A stretch of DNA of 64,000 nt. Source: Skeletonema tropicum (Eukaryota; Bacillariophyta; Thalassiosirophyceae; Thalassiosirales; Thalassiosiraceae). Below, piece after piece: positions 20,897 to 31,900 of the stretch. The stretch covers positions 2,418,001 through 2,482,000 of the forward strand of contig CM074140.1 of NCBI GenBank assembly GCA_037178625.1. The letters run 5' to 3'. Made by a program: the position numbers and the translations under genes. Position 1 is the first letter of the stretch. Every line of letters begins with the position of its first letter. The notes beneath the pieces were generated by a model. It made no database searches, was not told the DNA's origin, and saw nothing but the letters and a program-made list of their open reading frames with translations.

Positions 20897-21070
20897 GGGT
20901 GTCCACTTGGTATGAAAGGAAGGCCTATTAAGCTAGGTGTTTGCCTGGCAAAACGGAGTCCACTTATATCAGGGAGAGTTGGATTTTCTCATAAGACTCA
21001 ACGACTAAGGCTTGACAGATAATTCTTCGGTGTATCTGAAGCTATTGTTAAAGCACGAGAACTGATAATC

Positions 21071-21611
21071 TCTCAAGTTGAGAATTATCTGTCATAAGAC
21101 CGTCAAACAGAGTCGGGATAATCTAAGCGAACATTCAGGCGGATACACGGATCGGAGCGAGATCGGTGGACTTGTGAGGAGGATCGTAGAGTACCAGGAA
21201 ACGAAGGCAGTGTTGAGACGTCTAATTCTATCTTAAGCCGGACACGAAGCACTGAAGCTCTGCTGTTGTGCGTCCTACTCGACTATCGAAGTATTGATGT
21301 AGTACAGTGTGCCTTGAGGCAGCGGATGTATTCCAACGTAGTTATTACTATTTCATTATTCTTATTATTGATTGTGTTGTGAGCGCCATAAAGCAAGTTG
21401 GCTTTAGTATCTTGTGTAAAGATATGGCGGGAAAATAAGTTCTGCTGAACCGACGATCGCGGAAGATTCGACGTTCAACTTGCGGTAGATAAATGGGACG
21501 ATTCCCATTAATCGGGATATGAGTATCTTCAATATCCATAAGTAGTGTACCATTGATGACATACTGGTACGATTGCGGTTGCGCTCATCTGCTTTCTTAC
21601 ATAAGTTGACA
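21071..21611 (-). repeat. 5' LTR of element copy 2
   Basis: Looks identical to 17508-18048. On the plus strand it is preceded by the same leader as in copy 1. Confidence 0.88.
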
Positions 21612-21851
21612 GGGATTACTCGCTATTCATCTCATCCTATTAGCTGTGAACAAACTGAAACCAACGCTATCTGGTTCTGCCCAGATCTATTCTGATTGCT
21701 TGGGGGCTCTCAATAATGTGGAAAACCTGCCTCTGCATCGCATCCCGTCGAGTTGCCGGCATTCAGATATATTAAAAAATATCATGATCCATTGCAGGTC
21801 TCCAACATTCAGCACATTATTTTCTCATGTCTCGGCCCATAAACTCGATCA
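21612..21851 (+). pseudogene. Old non-LTR retroelement, fragment C (RNase H middle)
   Basis: Continues fragment B with LLAVNKLKP, then IYSDCLGALNNV (catalytic Asp of RNase H) and RHSDILKNIM. It stops inside the 18-base sequence GGCCCATAAACTCGATCA that is duplicated at 42486-42503. The reading SAHKLD then continues with HLVWEELSRPEQLN on the other side of the LINE. Confidence 0.7.
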
Positions 21852-22043
21852 ATAATATAACAGAAATTTTAAAGTACGTCTGATTAGCCCTCTAGGGGCG
21901 AAATTATGACTAACCAACATGTGTGCTGTGTCGGTAGCATTGATAGTGCTCTATACTGCCTCCACAACTGTTTCTCAGATCGCACTCCAAGCCAGAAGAC
22001 CTAAATAGTCTCCTGGCCAGGATTAGTTCAACCATACGGTTGT

Positions 22044-22065
22044 TTACGTCGTCGATTTCTCGAGT
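22044..22065 (-). pseudogene. Last codons of the LINE ORF
   Basis: After removal of the Helitron-like element, the LINE frame continues through seven codons (KLEKSTT) to a TAA. One ambiguous A at the junction is needed, as at the other Helitron junction. Confidence 0.6.
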
Positions 22066-22500
22066 TCATCGGCCCTCGGGGCCCCCGTTCATGGAGTGCA
22101 GAGCAGCGTAATAGGGGGCCGCAGGTGCCCTTCTATTACAGGTGGGAAAATTCATTATTTTTCACCCCCATTATTCTACAGAGTTATAGGTAGGAATCAG
22201 TACATGTGTTTTTTAGTGAGAAGGTTTACTTTAGGGACACGTAGAGTCCTCGGTAGAGACTACCGGCGTAGGATCTGTATGTGTTCCTATGTAGAAAGCA
22301 AGAAGTACCTGTTGAAAGCGAGAAATTGACTGTACTAGATGCGCTTTTTGAGCATCTATATCGGTCTGTACGAGAAAGAAATACAGGTTTTACACGGGCG
22401 TTAGTCGATTTAGTTTTTGTCTTTCTTCGTCGCGAGAAAATGTCTTTTTGTAAAACTGTGCTTGATATATCGAATCGTGCGCTTGCAGATGTTTTACTGA

Positions 22501-23672
22501 TCACCAGATGCAGACGCTTAATTGAGTTGTTGTATTCTTTGTGGTGAGAAAGTGTCTGTTTTGTAAAACTGTGCAGTGATCAATTTTACTAATCACCAGA
22601 TGAAGATCCTGCGAAGTAATCACTTGGGATTTCATGATCCTTCTTCGCTTCTTTCCACTTCTTGTTCGGGTTATGATGTCAGTAATCCTGGTTGTCAGGT
22701 CTGTCCTGTCTTTGATGAAATCGCCCTTGATTGCTGCTGCGTATGATGTTTTTGTGATTTCCTCTAACTTTCTCTTGCTATACCTCGTCTTCGACTCTTC
22801 TGCCTTCCCCTCCAAGTATTTCACCCAATTTGCTCGCTTCTTGTACGATTCGCAGAACTGGCCATTTTGCTTTCTCTTGCAATTTTTTAATCGGTTCGTT
22901 GAAATGTTGCTTCCGGTCCAGTATATGGCACTGTCCGACGGGTATGCTTGATCTTTGGAGCCAAGTGTTTTGCCTCTGCTGGTAGCCACGTACATTGTTC
23001 CAAGAAACTTGCTAATCTCCCACAACTCATCTGCTGGATCTATTATCATGCGGTTCCAGCGGTCTCCTTTGTCGAATCCAGCTTCGAGTCCTTGACAGCG
23101 GTGGATGGTGATGGCGTAGGCAATTTGCAATGGCATGAATAATGCGGTGCAGCATCCCCTGTTGCAAATCTGCTCGTAGGGTGGGATTGGCACGTGCTGT
23201 GCGCAATAAGTTGGGGTAGGATGCATTTGTATCAGTATGAAATGAGTTAGTAGTGTTTTCGCAGAGAGTGGCAATTGTCTTGTGTCTTTCGTGTGTCAAC
23301 TTTTACTCACCGTTGGGTTGTTCTTGTCCCATGGGTCCTCGCCTGGTGGTGGTTTGTATGTAGGGAAATCCACAACAATGTACTTCGGTAGGCTAACCTC
23401 ACCTTTACCGTTTGGTCCAACGGAGCGATCCTTATCGTAAACGATCTCGACTACTACCCCAATAGCTGAGACGTACAATCCTGAGTTGGGATCGATGTTG
23501 GCTGACTCCAAGCAAACATGTGCACCTACGCACACATCAAAGGTGTAGAATAGCCTCCTGCCGTAAAAGTGCAACTGGTATGCTGTGTTATTGCCCGCCA
23601 TCCTGCTGCTGAATTGACACCTGAGCCTAGCTATTGGTACTTTCAGTCGTTCGTGTGTTTTGATCAGCATGT
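22501..23672 (-). CDS. PIF1-like helicase C-terminal fragment, spliced, copy A
   Basis: Two exons can be joined in frame: 23672-23311 and 23196-22501, with a 114-base intron from GTGAGT to ACAG. The junction reads NNPT-HVPIPP. The first exon has a FDVCVGAHVCLE segment and IDPNSGLYVSAIGVV, then YIVVDFP, typical of the region between helicase domains of PIF1/RecD2 proteins. The second has YAITIHRCQGLE (motif V) and MYVATSRGKTL (motif VI), followed by a basic KKRRR tail. Walker A and B motifs are absent, so this is only the C-terminal third. It is either what remains of a RepHel protein or a captured host helicase fragment. Confidence 0.65.
22561..22598. repeat. Internal palindrome, copy A
   Basis: GTAAAACTG and CAATTTTAC arms. 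A second, looser version lies about 110 bases to the left in a partial tandem duplication (GTAAAACTGTG...GTTTTACTGATCACCAG). Confidence 0.6.
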
Positions 23673-23699
23673 CTACGTAGGCAGTTGCATTTGTTTATT

Positions 23700-23730
23700 A
23701 GGTAAAATTGTTCAGTGATCGATTATACTA
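23700..23730. repeat. Internal palindrome, copy A, between helicase and upstream ORF
   Basis: GGTAAAATTG paired with CGATTATAC. It lies in non-coding sequence just upstream of the helicase exon. Confidence 0.6.
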
Positions 23731-23793
23731 AAATGATTCAATAAGCAAGCGATACTTAGTGCGGCAGTGCACATGCACACAAAATAAACTCAC

Positions 23794-24570
23794 ATGATAG
23801 TTGAATCAGGAGAGGCCTTCTCTCCGACAGGTACCGGTTTAGACTTTTTCGTGACAGCACCTTTCTCGGACAAATCCGGTTCATCATCATCTTGAACAGG
23901 CTGATCACGGGAGCCCGAATGAGTTTTGTCTTCAAGTACAAGTTTCCCGTTCTCATCACTGGTGTGAAGTTGAAGGTTGAAAAAAAAACTTGTAAGTAAA
24001 AAGGAAAGACAGAATTTGTAAAACGGTACAATGAACAAAAATACCAAAATCATTGAACCACACGAAGGTTAACCTTCTCTCTTACCAAAAATGCTCACAA
24101 TTTGAAGTGTACGGCGCTTGGCTTGTACCTCCTTTCTGAGCAATAGCGGCAAACATTAAGAAGTTGACCGCTGCAGACACCAGATCATCTTTGTCAGTAG
24201 AATCAGTCTTACCAACTGGGACATTCGGGTAATGTTCAGACAGTTCATTCAGGATGTACTTGATTGACCCGACTTCAAAGACGGAAAGAGCAGAAAAGAG
24301 CAGTTGTTCCTTCTCCAACTTGGCAACGTCAAACCCATCGCCTAATGCAACAGACGCTAGCAGCAAGAAGATACGATCGTCGGTACGCACCAAACGCCAA
24401 TTGATGTCTGTTACGCTCAATGCAATGACAGGAGCCGACGGTTTAGCGGCAGTCTTGACCCCTGACGAAGTAAGACGTGCATCGACATTGCTCCGATTCC
24501 GCACGGCACGGAAGCCCTTACCATTACTACCAACGGTGGATATAACTGGATTTGTGTTGCCAAACTTCAT
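23794..24570 (-). CDS. Helitron-like element ORF, unknown function, spliced, copy A
   Basis: Starts with ATG at 24570 (162-aa open segment). A consistent splice joins 24570-24086 (donor G/GTAAGA) to 23958-23794 (acceptor ACACCAG), restoring the frame into an acidic/basic hydrophilic tail (DENGKL, QDDDEPDLSEKG, KKSKPVP). A donor GTGAGT follows at 23793, so more exons are possible, but joining to the helicase exon does not keep frame. The protein resembles that of the divergent element at 678-1388. No domain recognised. Confidence 0.5.
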
Positions 24571-25768
24571 TATTTATTCGGACAATGTAGAAATGTGATG
24601 ATGTAAATGATGCAATGCATAATTTATGAGAGCTGTTGAACGGCTCGACAACGTACAAACTGCCTACATAACCGCCGCCAACGCACCAGCGCAATAATCA
24701 GCAGAGAACAATGCAATCAATAACCAACCACGTCATGAAGTAAACGAGTTCCTTCATAAGCTACGTCGGCAACACAAGATCTTGTGGTTCAACACATCGA
24801 CAACACGTCGACAAAAAGATTCAGCTCAACACAAGACGTCGACGTGGAGTTAAGAACTGACGTATTGATCAGTACGTGGCCAAAGATCGGCAGTTATTCA
24901 AATGCAAACACGTCGGCAACCAACGTCGGCGTCTATTTAGACTTGCATCAATAGACGACTCGGCAGATAATGTAATTGAGCCAATGTCGACCTGAGTACT
25001 TGCTGCATGAACTTAAATACTTTTTTGTTCATTGGATTTTGCCAACACCTGACTTCTGGTACTTTGTGACGTAAGACGATTGGAATCAAGTGTACTAATT
25101 CCTTAAGTAACGAAGTTTACCACGTCACTCAGAGAAAAAATTAAGAAAATAGAGGGTGACGGGGATGCACACCGGAAAGAACGAAGAAGCTCATCGACAA
25201 TCTGACTTAATTAGCCTGGAAAAGTCCTTTTTAGCACAAATCAAGCGATTTTTAGATCTAAATCATAAGATATAGCATCTAAATGACAATCAAAATGGGC
25301 ATTTCAGCGGGGATGGGAGGGGGGAAAATCCCAACACTTCAAGTTGAAGTTCCGGAAGTAATTCAGAGCAAAGCACGTAGCTACGCTACTTTGGATCTCC
25401 CCGATGGAAAAGATATGCCTTGTACGCTGGCCCACGCCCACGAAACGCCAACAAAACTTACGACCGTTAGAACAATGACAGCTACCACGCCTTTTCTCAT
25501 TCTTGAGACCTTTTGATTCAAATTTTTTGTGGCCTGTCTCCATGCAATTAGAACCGCTGATGAAGGTGGCTAAGCTCCACCGAAACTCGTAATTAATGAA
25601 TCATAAAGAGTTCGGTTATATTGCTTACTACCATCATCTGGAAAAACTCCTAGCTTGTAATAAGGACTTCGTGGCTTATTGCATTCAAGACATTTCTTTT
25701 CACATTGATAAAGATTGACAACGTCATTGCAGAGCAACTTTATAGCCGTATTCTATTGTAAAGAGACT

Positions 25769-25805
25769 AATTGGTAAAATTGTGCACAGCACAATTATAC
25801 CAATT
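25769..25805. repeat. Internal palindrome near 5' end, copy A
   Basis: The best member of the set: AATTGGTAAAATTGTGC and GCACAATTATACCAATT pair with a single mismatch around a three-base loop. Confidence 0.75.
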
Positions 25806-25998
25806 AAGGCCAACGTCATTGCAGAGCAACTTTATAGCCGAATTCCGTTGTATAAAGACTACTGACAAGCCACACAGCAAATGGCCAACAGCAAGATGAC
25901 GACACAATACTTTACAGGCCCCGAGGGCCCGCGCTGAACCTGCCACATACACCGCTGCACGCCACCACTATTGCACCATTCTGCGCGCCCCTGTTTAT

Positions 25999-26973
25999 TG
26001 AGGACTGCGTCTATTGTCGGCTGTCCCTCCTCACGATACAATACTACTCTATTTGCGTGTTCCTCGGCTTCATCAGCCACACGTTGCCGCTGAGGTGGCG
26101 GTAATGGTGGGCCAAATGCATTGAAGTAGAACGATAAAGTTCGTTGACTTTTCTTCCGCTGTTCTGCTCGCATCTCGACCGCTTGCCTGCCTATCTTGAG
26201 GTGATGCACCCACATTCGCCTAGTAGCCAAATCCATATTGCTTATTTCGTCAATACTATGATTTGCCCACCGTTGGTGAAAGCCTGGCGGCATCTCCTCT
26301 CGATGTTGACTGTACCATACCAATTGCTCTGCTAAATGTGCACTCTCTATTTGCTTGTCAAATGACTGAGTTCCATTAGCTAGTCTGTTTCGCTCATGCC
26401 ACTGCGGTAGTGCAACTTCATACCAGATCAATTTTTGGAGTTGATAAAACTGCTGGTGGGCGTCCCCATGATGAGTACTCTCCAATGCTTGATACCATTC
26501 TTTTACCAGATATCCTCTGAAGAAGTCATCCCACCCGAGGTCACGTTGTGCTTCCAGTGCTTCCTGGATCCTCGGGTATTCTGATGTGGTTCGAATCTCG
26601 CCCCCGTTTGCATATTGTTCTACCAAGTTTGCCACTCTGAGTAGTATTTTTCGTGATATTTTCCGGAGTCCTTTCTTCCGGAGTGCTGCTATAATTGCAG
26701 CACGTTTCGCAGCCATATCCGGGTGGGAACATTGAAACACGTGTGCTATTGTTTCGTCATCACACTGCCGACAGTTCGGACACTGCGATACTTGCGTTTC
26801 ATGTTGCTTCACGTGATTCACTGGGAGGAGGCCATGCATTAGTTTGCAGGTAAATCGCTGCTGGCTAAGGGTACTTTTCCGTCTCACTTCCCCTATCGTC
26901 ATCCAATACACATTGTCATATTGCTCGTCCGTCCATCCGTGTCTTCGCTTGATATATTTCCGGAGGATTGGTT
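25999..26973 (-). pseudogene. LINE ORF, C-terminal zinc-finger part
   Basis: About 325 codons continuing the LINE frame from 33095 across the gypsy insertion. It starts ILRKYIKRRHGW, then CKLMHGLLP and a Cys/His finger (CPNCRQC...HVFQC), followed by helical regions LGWDDFFRGYLVKEW and LPQWHERNR that are also recognisable in the old element at 43200-43700. It ends at the second Helitron-like element. The finger is probably nucleic-acid binding. Confidence 0.75.
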
Positions 26974-27268
26974 TGTCATAGGCACTGGCTACATTAGCCA
27001 GATACCAATCCCGTTTCCTGTAGCCTAGCACACGGTCCAGCTCGCCAATGGCTCGCTAAGTCATTGTCTGTCCTTCCTTCCACGTTAAGTAACAGATAAC
27101 GTATGAGAGCCACAGGATCTCATTACTGACGTAATCAATCGATGACGTGTCTTCCTTCAGCCATCTTCTTCCGGAAGCTGCATCGATCACTCTTAACGCA
27201 GACTAGCATAATTTTCATAACAACCAAATTATTCTTTCAACTCACCGTATCAGCTACCGCCGCTGACA
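26974..27268 (+). repeat. 5' LTR of the gypsy element
   Basis: Contains two TGACGT motifs close together (near 27135 and 27151), the core bound by bZIP/CRE factors in many eukaryotes. A regulatory role is inference only. Confidence 0.9.
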
Positions 27269-27348
27269 CTAATAATATTATTACTCGGTCCTGTTCCCAA
27301 GGAACAGGCAGTGAAAGTAGCAGATTCCTCTAAAATAAAGAGAAGACG

Positions 27349-28944
27349 ATGTCGAGATTACTCAGAGTAGTCAACGACAGCAATAGTTGGATGGTAAGAG
27401 ATCGGTTCACAGCGAACACGTACTCTCAAATCAATCAGCACAAGACTGCAAATCCAAAACTTAAAGTCGAACGCGGCTGGTTCCTGAACGAAGAACGTGT
27501 AACGTTCAGTTTCTCCAGGGACCCAACGAAGACTCGCCCACCGACGGCCGGCAACCGGTTCGAAATCAAAATAGGAGGTGTAAAAAAACAAGTCAGCTCG
27601 CTCGTCAGCAGAGCCTACGACGACTTCATCCAAAAACAAGCAGAATGCATTAACGCCTACTATGATACCAAGCTCATTGCGCAGCTTGAAGATTTGGTCA
27701 GCGTCAGGGACGCGCATCAACAACACTACAACAAAATAAGAGCCAAGCTCGAAAATCTCAAAAAGTTTGGTGGTTCCGAAGAGGACATCAAGAAAACAAA
27801 AAAAGAAGTCAAACAAATAGCCGAGGCGCTAGAAAGCACCAAGGATAGTATTCTTGACAGGGTAGAAAAGATGCGCACAATGTACATCAACTTCATCGGA
27901 GATCTCCATGGAACCTTCACCGACACGGTGGAAACTACCCTACTTAAACCTATCACGCATGAAGTTACATCATATGAATTGAAAAAGGTAGCTTTCCAGT
28001 GGGACAATACCAAAGACGAACCAGTAGGTCGCATCGAAATGTATGATGACAGGGTCGACGACGTCACCTTCAACGATCCAGACGTCAAGTTCCGCTACGA
28101 AATGCAAGAAGTAACACATGAGATTGACGCTCCTCGGGGACTTTCCTTTGAGGGCATCATGAACGCCATTCGCAGCCATGCTGTGCATCAGGGGGGTTAC
28201 GGCCGTGCCGAAATCCAAAAGAAAAAGATGACTAATCATGCTCTTTTTCCTCCCAACGGCGAAATCCCAGTGAAGGACTTTGTGGGCTTCCTGGAAGATA
28301 TTAATCGTAACATTCCCTTGTTGCCGAGCATAAAGGATAATCCAATGTATATCAATAACGATCAGGTCCCATGGGGGAACAAGCCTTTCACCCAGAAGGA
28401 ATTATGTGACATCCTGGTCGACTGCATGCCCAAAAAGGTGCAGACTCTGTTCAAATCGCATAATGCTAACAACACTGTACGTTTTGACGTCAAACTTTTG
28501 GCGAATGAACTTCAGCCCCTTGTCGATCAAGTGCGCACCGAGCAGAAAGCTTCTCAACCCCAAGGGGGGGGAGGAGGTGGTGGTGGTGCTGGTAAGAATT
28601 CCAGTACCCGCAACAACCAACGTGGAAACCGCAAGAATGGTCAAGGAAACCAAAACCAAGCGGACAGCGAAACGAAACATTGCAAACTTTGCAAGAAATT
28701 TGGAGGCGCTCATCACAACCACAATACCGCTGACTGTCAAAAGTACAATGAAGATGGCAGCTTGAAACGTCAGCGCGGTCGTGACAACTACAGCAACAAA
28801 GAAGTAGTAGATATGCTAGCCAGCATGAAAGCCGAGAACAAGAAATTGAGAAAGTCAGTGCATGCCCTTCAAAAGGGAAGTGCCAAGAAGAAGAAGCGTA
28901 GCATGAGCTACAGCGAAGAGGAAGAAGATTCCGACAGCGAATAG
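27349..28944 (+). CDS. gag: Gag of the gypsy element
   Basis: 531 aa. Largely charged and helical, with a predicted coiled-coil-like Lys/Glu-rich segment near residues 120-190, a glycine run near 405-412, a basic Asn-rich stretch and a Cys/His knuckle near 444-462 (CKLC...HHNHNTADC). The C-terminus is Lys-rich and then acidic (SEEEEDSDSE). It packages the element RNA in the particle. It ends at an amber codon in the same frame as pol. Confidence 0.85.
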   Translation: MSRLLRVVNDSNSWMVRDRFTANTYSQINQHKTANPKLKVERGWFLNEERVTFSFSRDPTKTRPPTAGNRFEIKIGGVKKQVSSLVSRAYDDFIQKQAECINAYYDTKLIAQLEDLVSVRDAHQQHYNKIRAKLENLKKFGGSEEDIKKTKKEVKQIAEALESTKDSILDRVEKMRTMYINFIGDLHGTFTDTVETTLLKPITHEVTSYELKKVAFQWDNTKDEPVGRIEMYDDRVDDVTFNDPDVKFRYEMQEVTHEIDAPRGLSFEGIMNAIRSHAVHQGGYGRAEIQKKKMTNHALFPPNGEIPVKDFVGFLEDINRNIPLLPSIKDNPMYINNDQVPWGNKPFTQKELCDILVDCMPKKVQTLFKSHNANNTVRFDVKLLANELQPLVDQVRTEQKASQPQGGGGGGGGAGKNSSTRNNQRGNRKNGQGNQNQADSETKHCKLCKKFGGAHHNHNTADCQKYNEDGSLKRQRGRDNYSNKEVVDMLASMKAENKKLRKSVHALQKGSAKKKKRSMSYSEEEEDSDSE

Positions 28945-28971
28945 GATGATTGGCGCAGCGCCAACGCAATC
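28942..28971 (+). promoter_or_regulatory. Probable UAG readthrough site with downstream hairpin
   Basis: The gag stop is a single TAG; the nine following codons up to the pol ATG are open in the same frame. Six bases beyond the TAG lies TTGGCG-CAG-CGCCAA, and the outer bases ATGATT/AATCAT can extend the stem. This is the arrangement expected of stop-codon suppression producing Gag-Pol. Confidence 0.6.
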
Positions 28972-31900
28972 ATGCAAACTAAATCCGAATACGAGCAACT
29001 AGAAGAACTTAAACCTAGAAAGAAACTCTTTAAGCATATCCATGATTGTGAGCCGATAAACGGCGCTTGTAACATTGACTACAGTGGTAGAAAAGCTCAT
29101 CACGCTGCTCTTAAAGCTACTGTAAGGAAAGGGATGGGCCTCAAGACCGTCGTCTTAGGCAGCCCCGTATTTAAAAGGAGACTTAACAAGAGGACTCGGC
29201 CCTTTCGAATCTTATTGGACACCGGTAGTGATGGAGACATAGCTTTCCTCACCCGCTCTGAATTCCTTAAATTTGAAGCGGTACGAAAGAGCCAACCGTC
29301 ACGATGGACAACCTCCAATGGAGACTTCATCACCAACGACGTTGCCAAAATGGACTTGCTCTTTCCCGAGCTCTCTCAGAGCAAGATTTTTTCCTGCAAA
29401 GCAGATGTAAAGATTGTTTCTGTAAATGATAACCCAACGTACGACCTCATTGTAGGGATAGAGACGTTGGCCCGTTGGAATGCACTCTTGGATTTCGAAA
29501 ACCGAGTATTAACACTCGATGGAATCCAGACACCAATGAAGTCGAACGAAGAGCTACAATCTAGACGCGATCTTTTCAACACCTACAATGAGGCAATGGA
29601 ACCATCCTCAACAAAACAGGCAACAGAAAGAGTCGTCAAGATATTAGACGCCAAGTACGAAAAGGCAGACCTGCCTAAAGTGGTCGAAGAAAACTGCCCA
29701 AACCTCACCAATAGCCAGAAAGAAGCTCTCCTCAAAGTATTGACTCGCCATGAGTCAATGTTTGAAGGCAAATTGGGGACATGGGACAAGGAATTCGTGA
29801 ATTTTGAGCTGAAACCAGGAGCAAAGCCATTCCGAGGTCGGGCCTTTCCCGTTCCTCGAATTCACAGAGATACAATCAAGAAAGAACTAAAAAGACTCAT
29901 AGACATTGGTGTCTTAGAACCAATTGAGCAAAGCGAATGGGGAGCCCCCTCATTCGTCATACCAAAAGCAAATGGTACAGTCCGCTTCCTTACGGACTTC
30001 CGCGCTCTAAATGCACGCCTGATTCGCAAGCCTTATCCCTTGCCGAAGATTGCGCAGACGTTGCAGGAGATCGAGGACTTTCAATGGGCCACAGCGATTG
30101 ACCTTAATATGGGATACTATCACCTTAGGTTGGACCCAGCAACCATGGATATTTGCACTATCGTGTTTCCATGGGGTCTTTATCGTTACAAACGTCTACC
30201 TATGGGGGTCGCCTGTAGTCCAGACATCTTTCAATCGAAAATGAACGGTCTATTCCACGATTTGGAATATGTAAGAGCATACATTGATGATTTGTTGCTC
30301 ATCACCGCTGGTACCTTCGAGGACCATCTGGAGAAACTAAATACAGTTCTTCAAAGATTGCGTGACGCAGGTCTGCAAGTTAACGCTGCCAAATGTAACT
30401 TTGCTGCCGAAGAGGTCGAGTATCTTGGATATACTCTGTCACGGGAGGGAATTAAACCTCAAGTGAGCAAAGTCAACGCAATTCTGGCTCTTCAGCCGCC
30501 GAAAAACGTCAAAGAATTACGACGCATTCTCGGAATAATTCAGTACTATCGAGACCTTTGGCATCGACGTACGGATCTTCTTGCTCCGCTCACTGATCTC
30601 GTAGCGGAATGTGGATCTACCAAGCTTTCAAAAAAGAGAAAAAAGGATGGGACGCCACGTAAAGCGCCTAAGCCTTGGCATTGGGACAGCATTCACCAAG
30701 AAGCGTTTGAAGAGATCAAGAAAATTATTGCACGGGACGTAATCCTAGCATATCCGTCATATGAAGACGATGAGCCTTTCGTAATTTACACAGATGCGTC
30801 CAAGCGTCAGCTTGGGGGCGTAATTACACAGAAAAATAGGCCTTTAGCCTTTTTCAGCAGGAAGCTGACTACGGCGCAACGAAATTACTCAGTCACGGAC
30901 CTAGAGCTCCTCTCTATCGTCGAATTACTTCAAGAATTCCGAAGCATGCTCTTGGGTCAAAAGATTATCATTTACACTGATCACATCAACCTCACAAGAG
31001 ACAACATCGGCCAATCTTCTGATCGAACACGCCGTTGGATGGTCATCTTGAATGAGTTTGGACCTGACATCAGGTACATCAAAGGTATTGATAACACAGT
31101 AGCCGACGCGATATCACGTCTTGACTACTGTCCAAAGACAAATCCCCACAAAGACGACGAAGTGGATGACGACGGCAACTGGAAAACCAACCGTCATGAG
31201 AAGTGGAACGCGATGGTTTCCCTCTTCAGCCATTATAAAAATGACTATGACCCGGAAGACTCACAGTCATTACCACAACCTAAACAAGTGATGACGCATC
31301 TCTTCTCACAAGTAGAACAACAGGAAGACATGGTCTACCCTGTCACGATTAGTGAGATTGCCGCCGAACAGCGTGCTGATGCAAAGTTGAAAAAGCACTT
31401 TGAGAAACCTCAGCGTGACTCTCAGTTCCAACTTATGATCTACGATGATGTTGAAGTCCTCGTTAAGGGCAGAGACACTAGACAACCCAGACTCGTCATA
31501 CCGGACTCCTTGCAGGAGAAAGTGCTGGCTTGGTATCACACGTACCTGCAACACCCCGGTAGAGACAGAATGATGGAAACAATTTCCGCAGTAATGTATT
31601 GGCACGGAATGAGTGCTCAAATAAAACGGCTGGTCAAAACCTGCGATAAATGTCAGAAGGGCAAGTCGCGCAAGCGAAAATATGGCCATCTTCCGCCGAA
31701 AGATGCAATCGTTAGACCATGGCACACCGTCTGCGTCGATCTCATTGGACCAATTGAGATTGAGGACAAAGCCGGTACTTGCATGGATTTCATGTGCATG
31801 ACTATGATCGATCCGGCCACGGGATGGTTTGAGATCGTCGAATTGCCAACTAAAATCGTCGACAAATACGACAAGAAAGAAGACAAAATGATAAAATCAG

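Larger units (their letters stand above)
17508..21611 (-). mobile_element. LTR element with single-ORF interior, copy 2 (degenerate ORF)
   Basis: Two 541-base LTRs (17508-18048, 21071-21611) that look identical to each other, flanked by target duplication GGGAT (17503-17507, 21612-21616). The interior of 3022 bases is closely similar to copy 1. Identical LTRs imply a very recent insertion, so a source with the damaged ORF may itself have been mobilised in trans. Confidence 0.88.
22066..25998 (-). mobile_element. Helitron-like element, copy A (3933 bp)
   Basis: Matches 33283-37215 at a constant offset of 11217 with only a few base changes seen. On the minus strand it begins ATAAACAGGGGCGCGC and ends with a GGCCC-CGA-GGGCC stem-loop five bases before the end (GATGA). 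An inverted copy of that block lies about 70 bases inside the 5' end. There is no target duplication. It encodes the C-terminal part of a PIF1-family helicase, the enzyme class of Helitrons. The ends are not the canonical TC...CTRR. Confidence 0.7.

Noticed and set aside
22066..25998. Interpretation of the 3.93-kb repeats as LTRs of one giant element spanning 22066-37215
   Set aside because: Each copy independently interrupts the LINE ORF at a different codon and the interior between them is LINE plus a complete gypsy element with its own target duplication.
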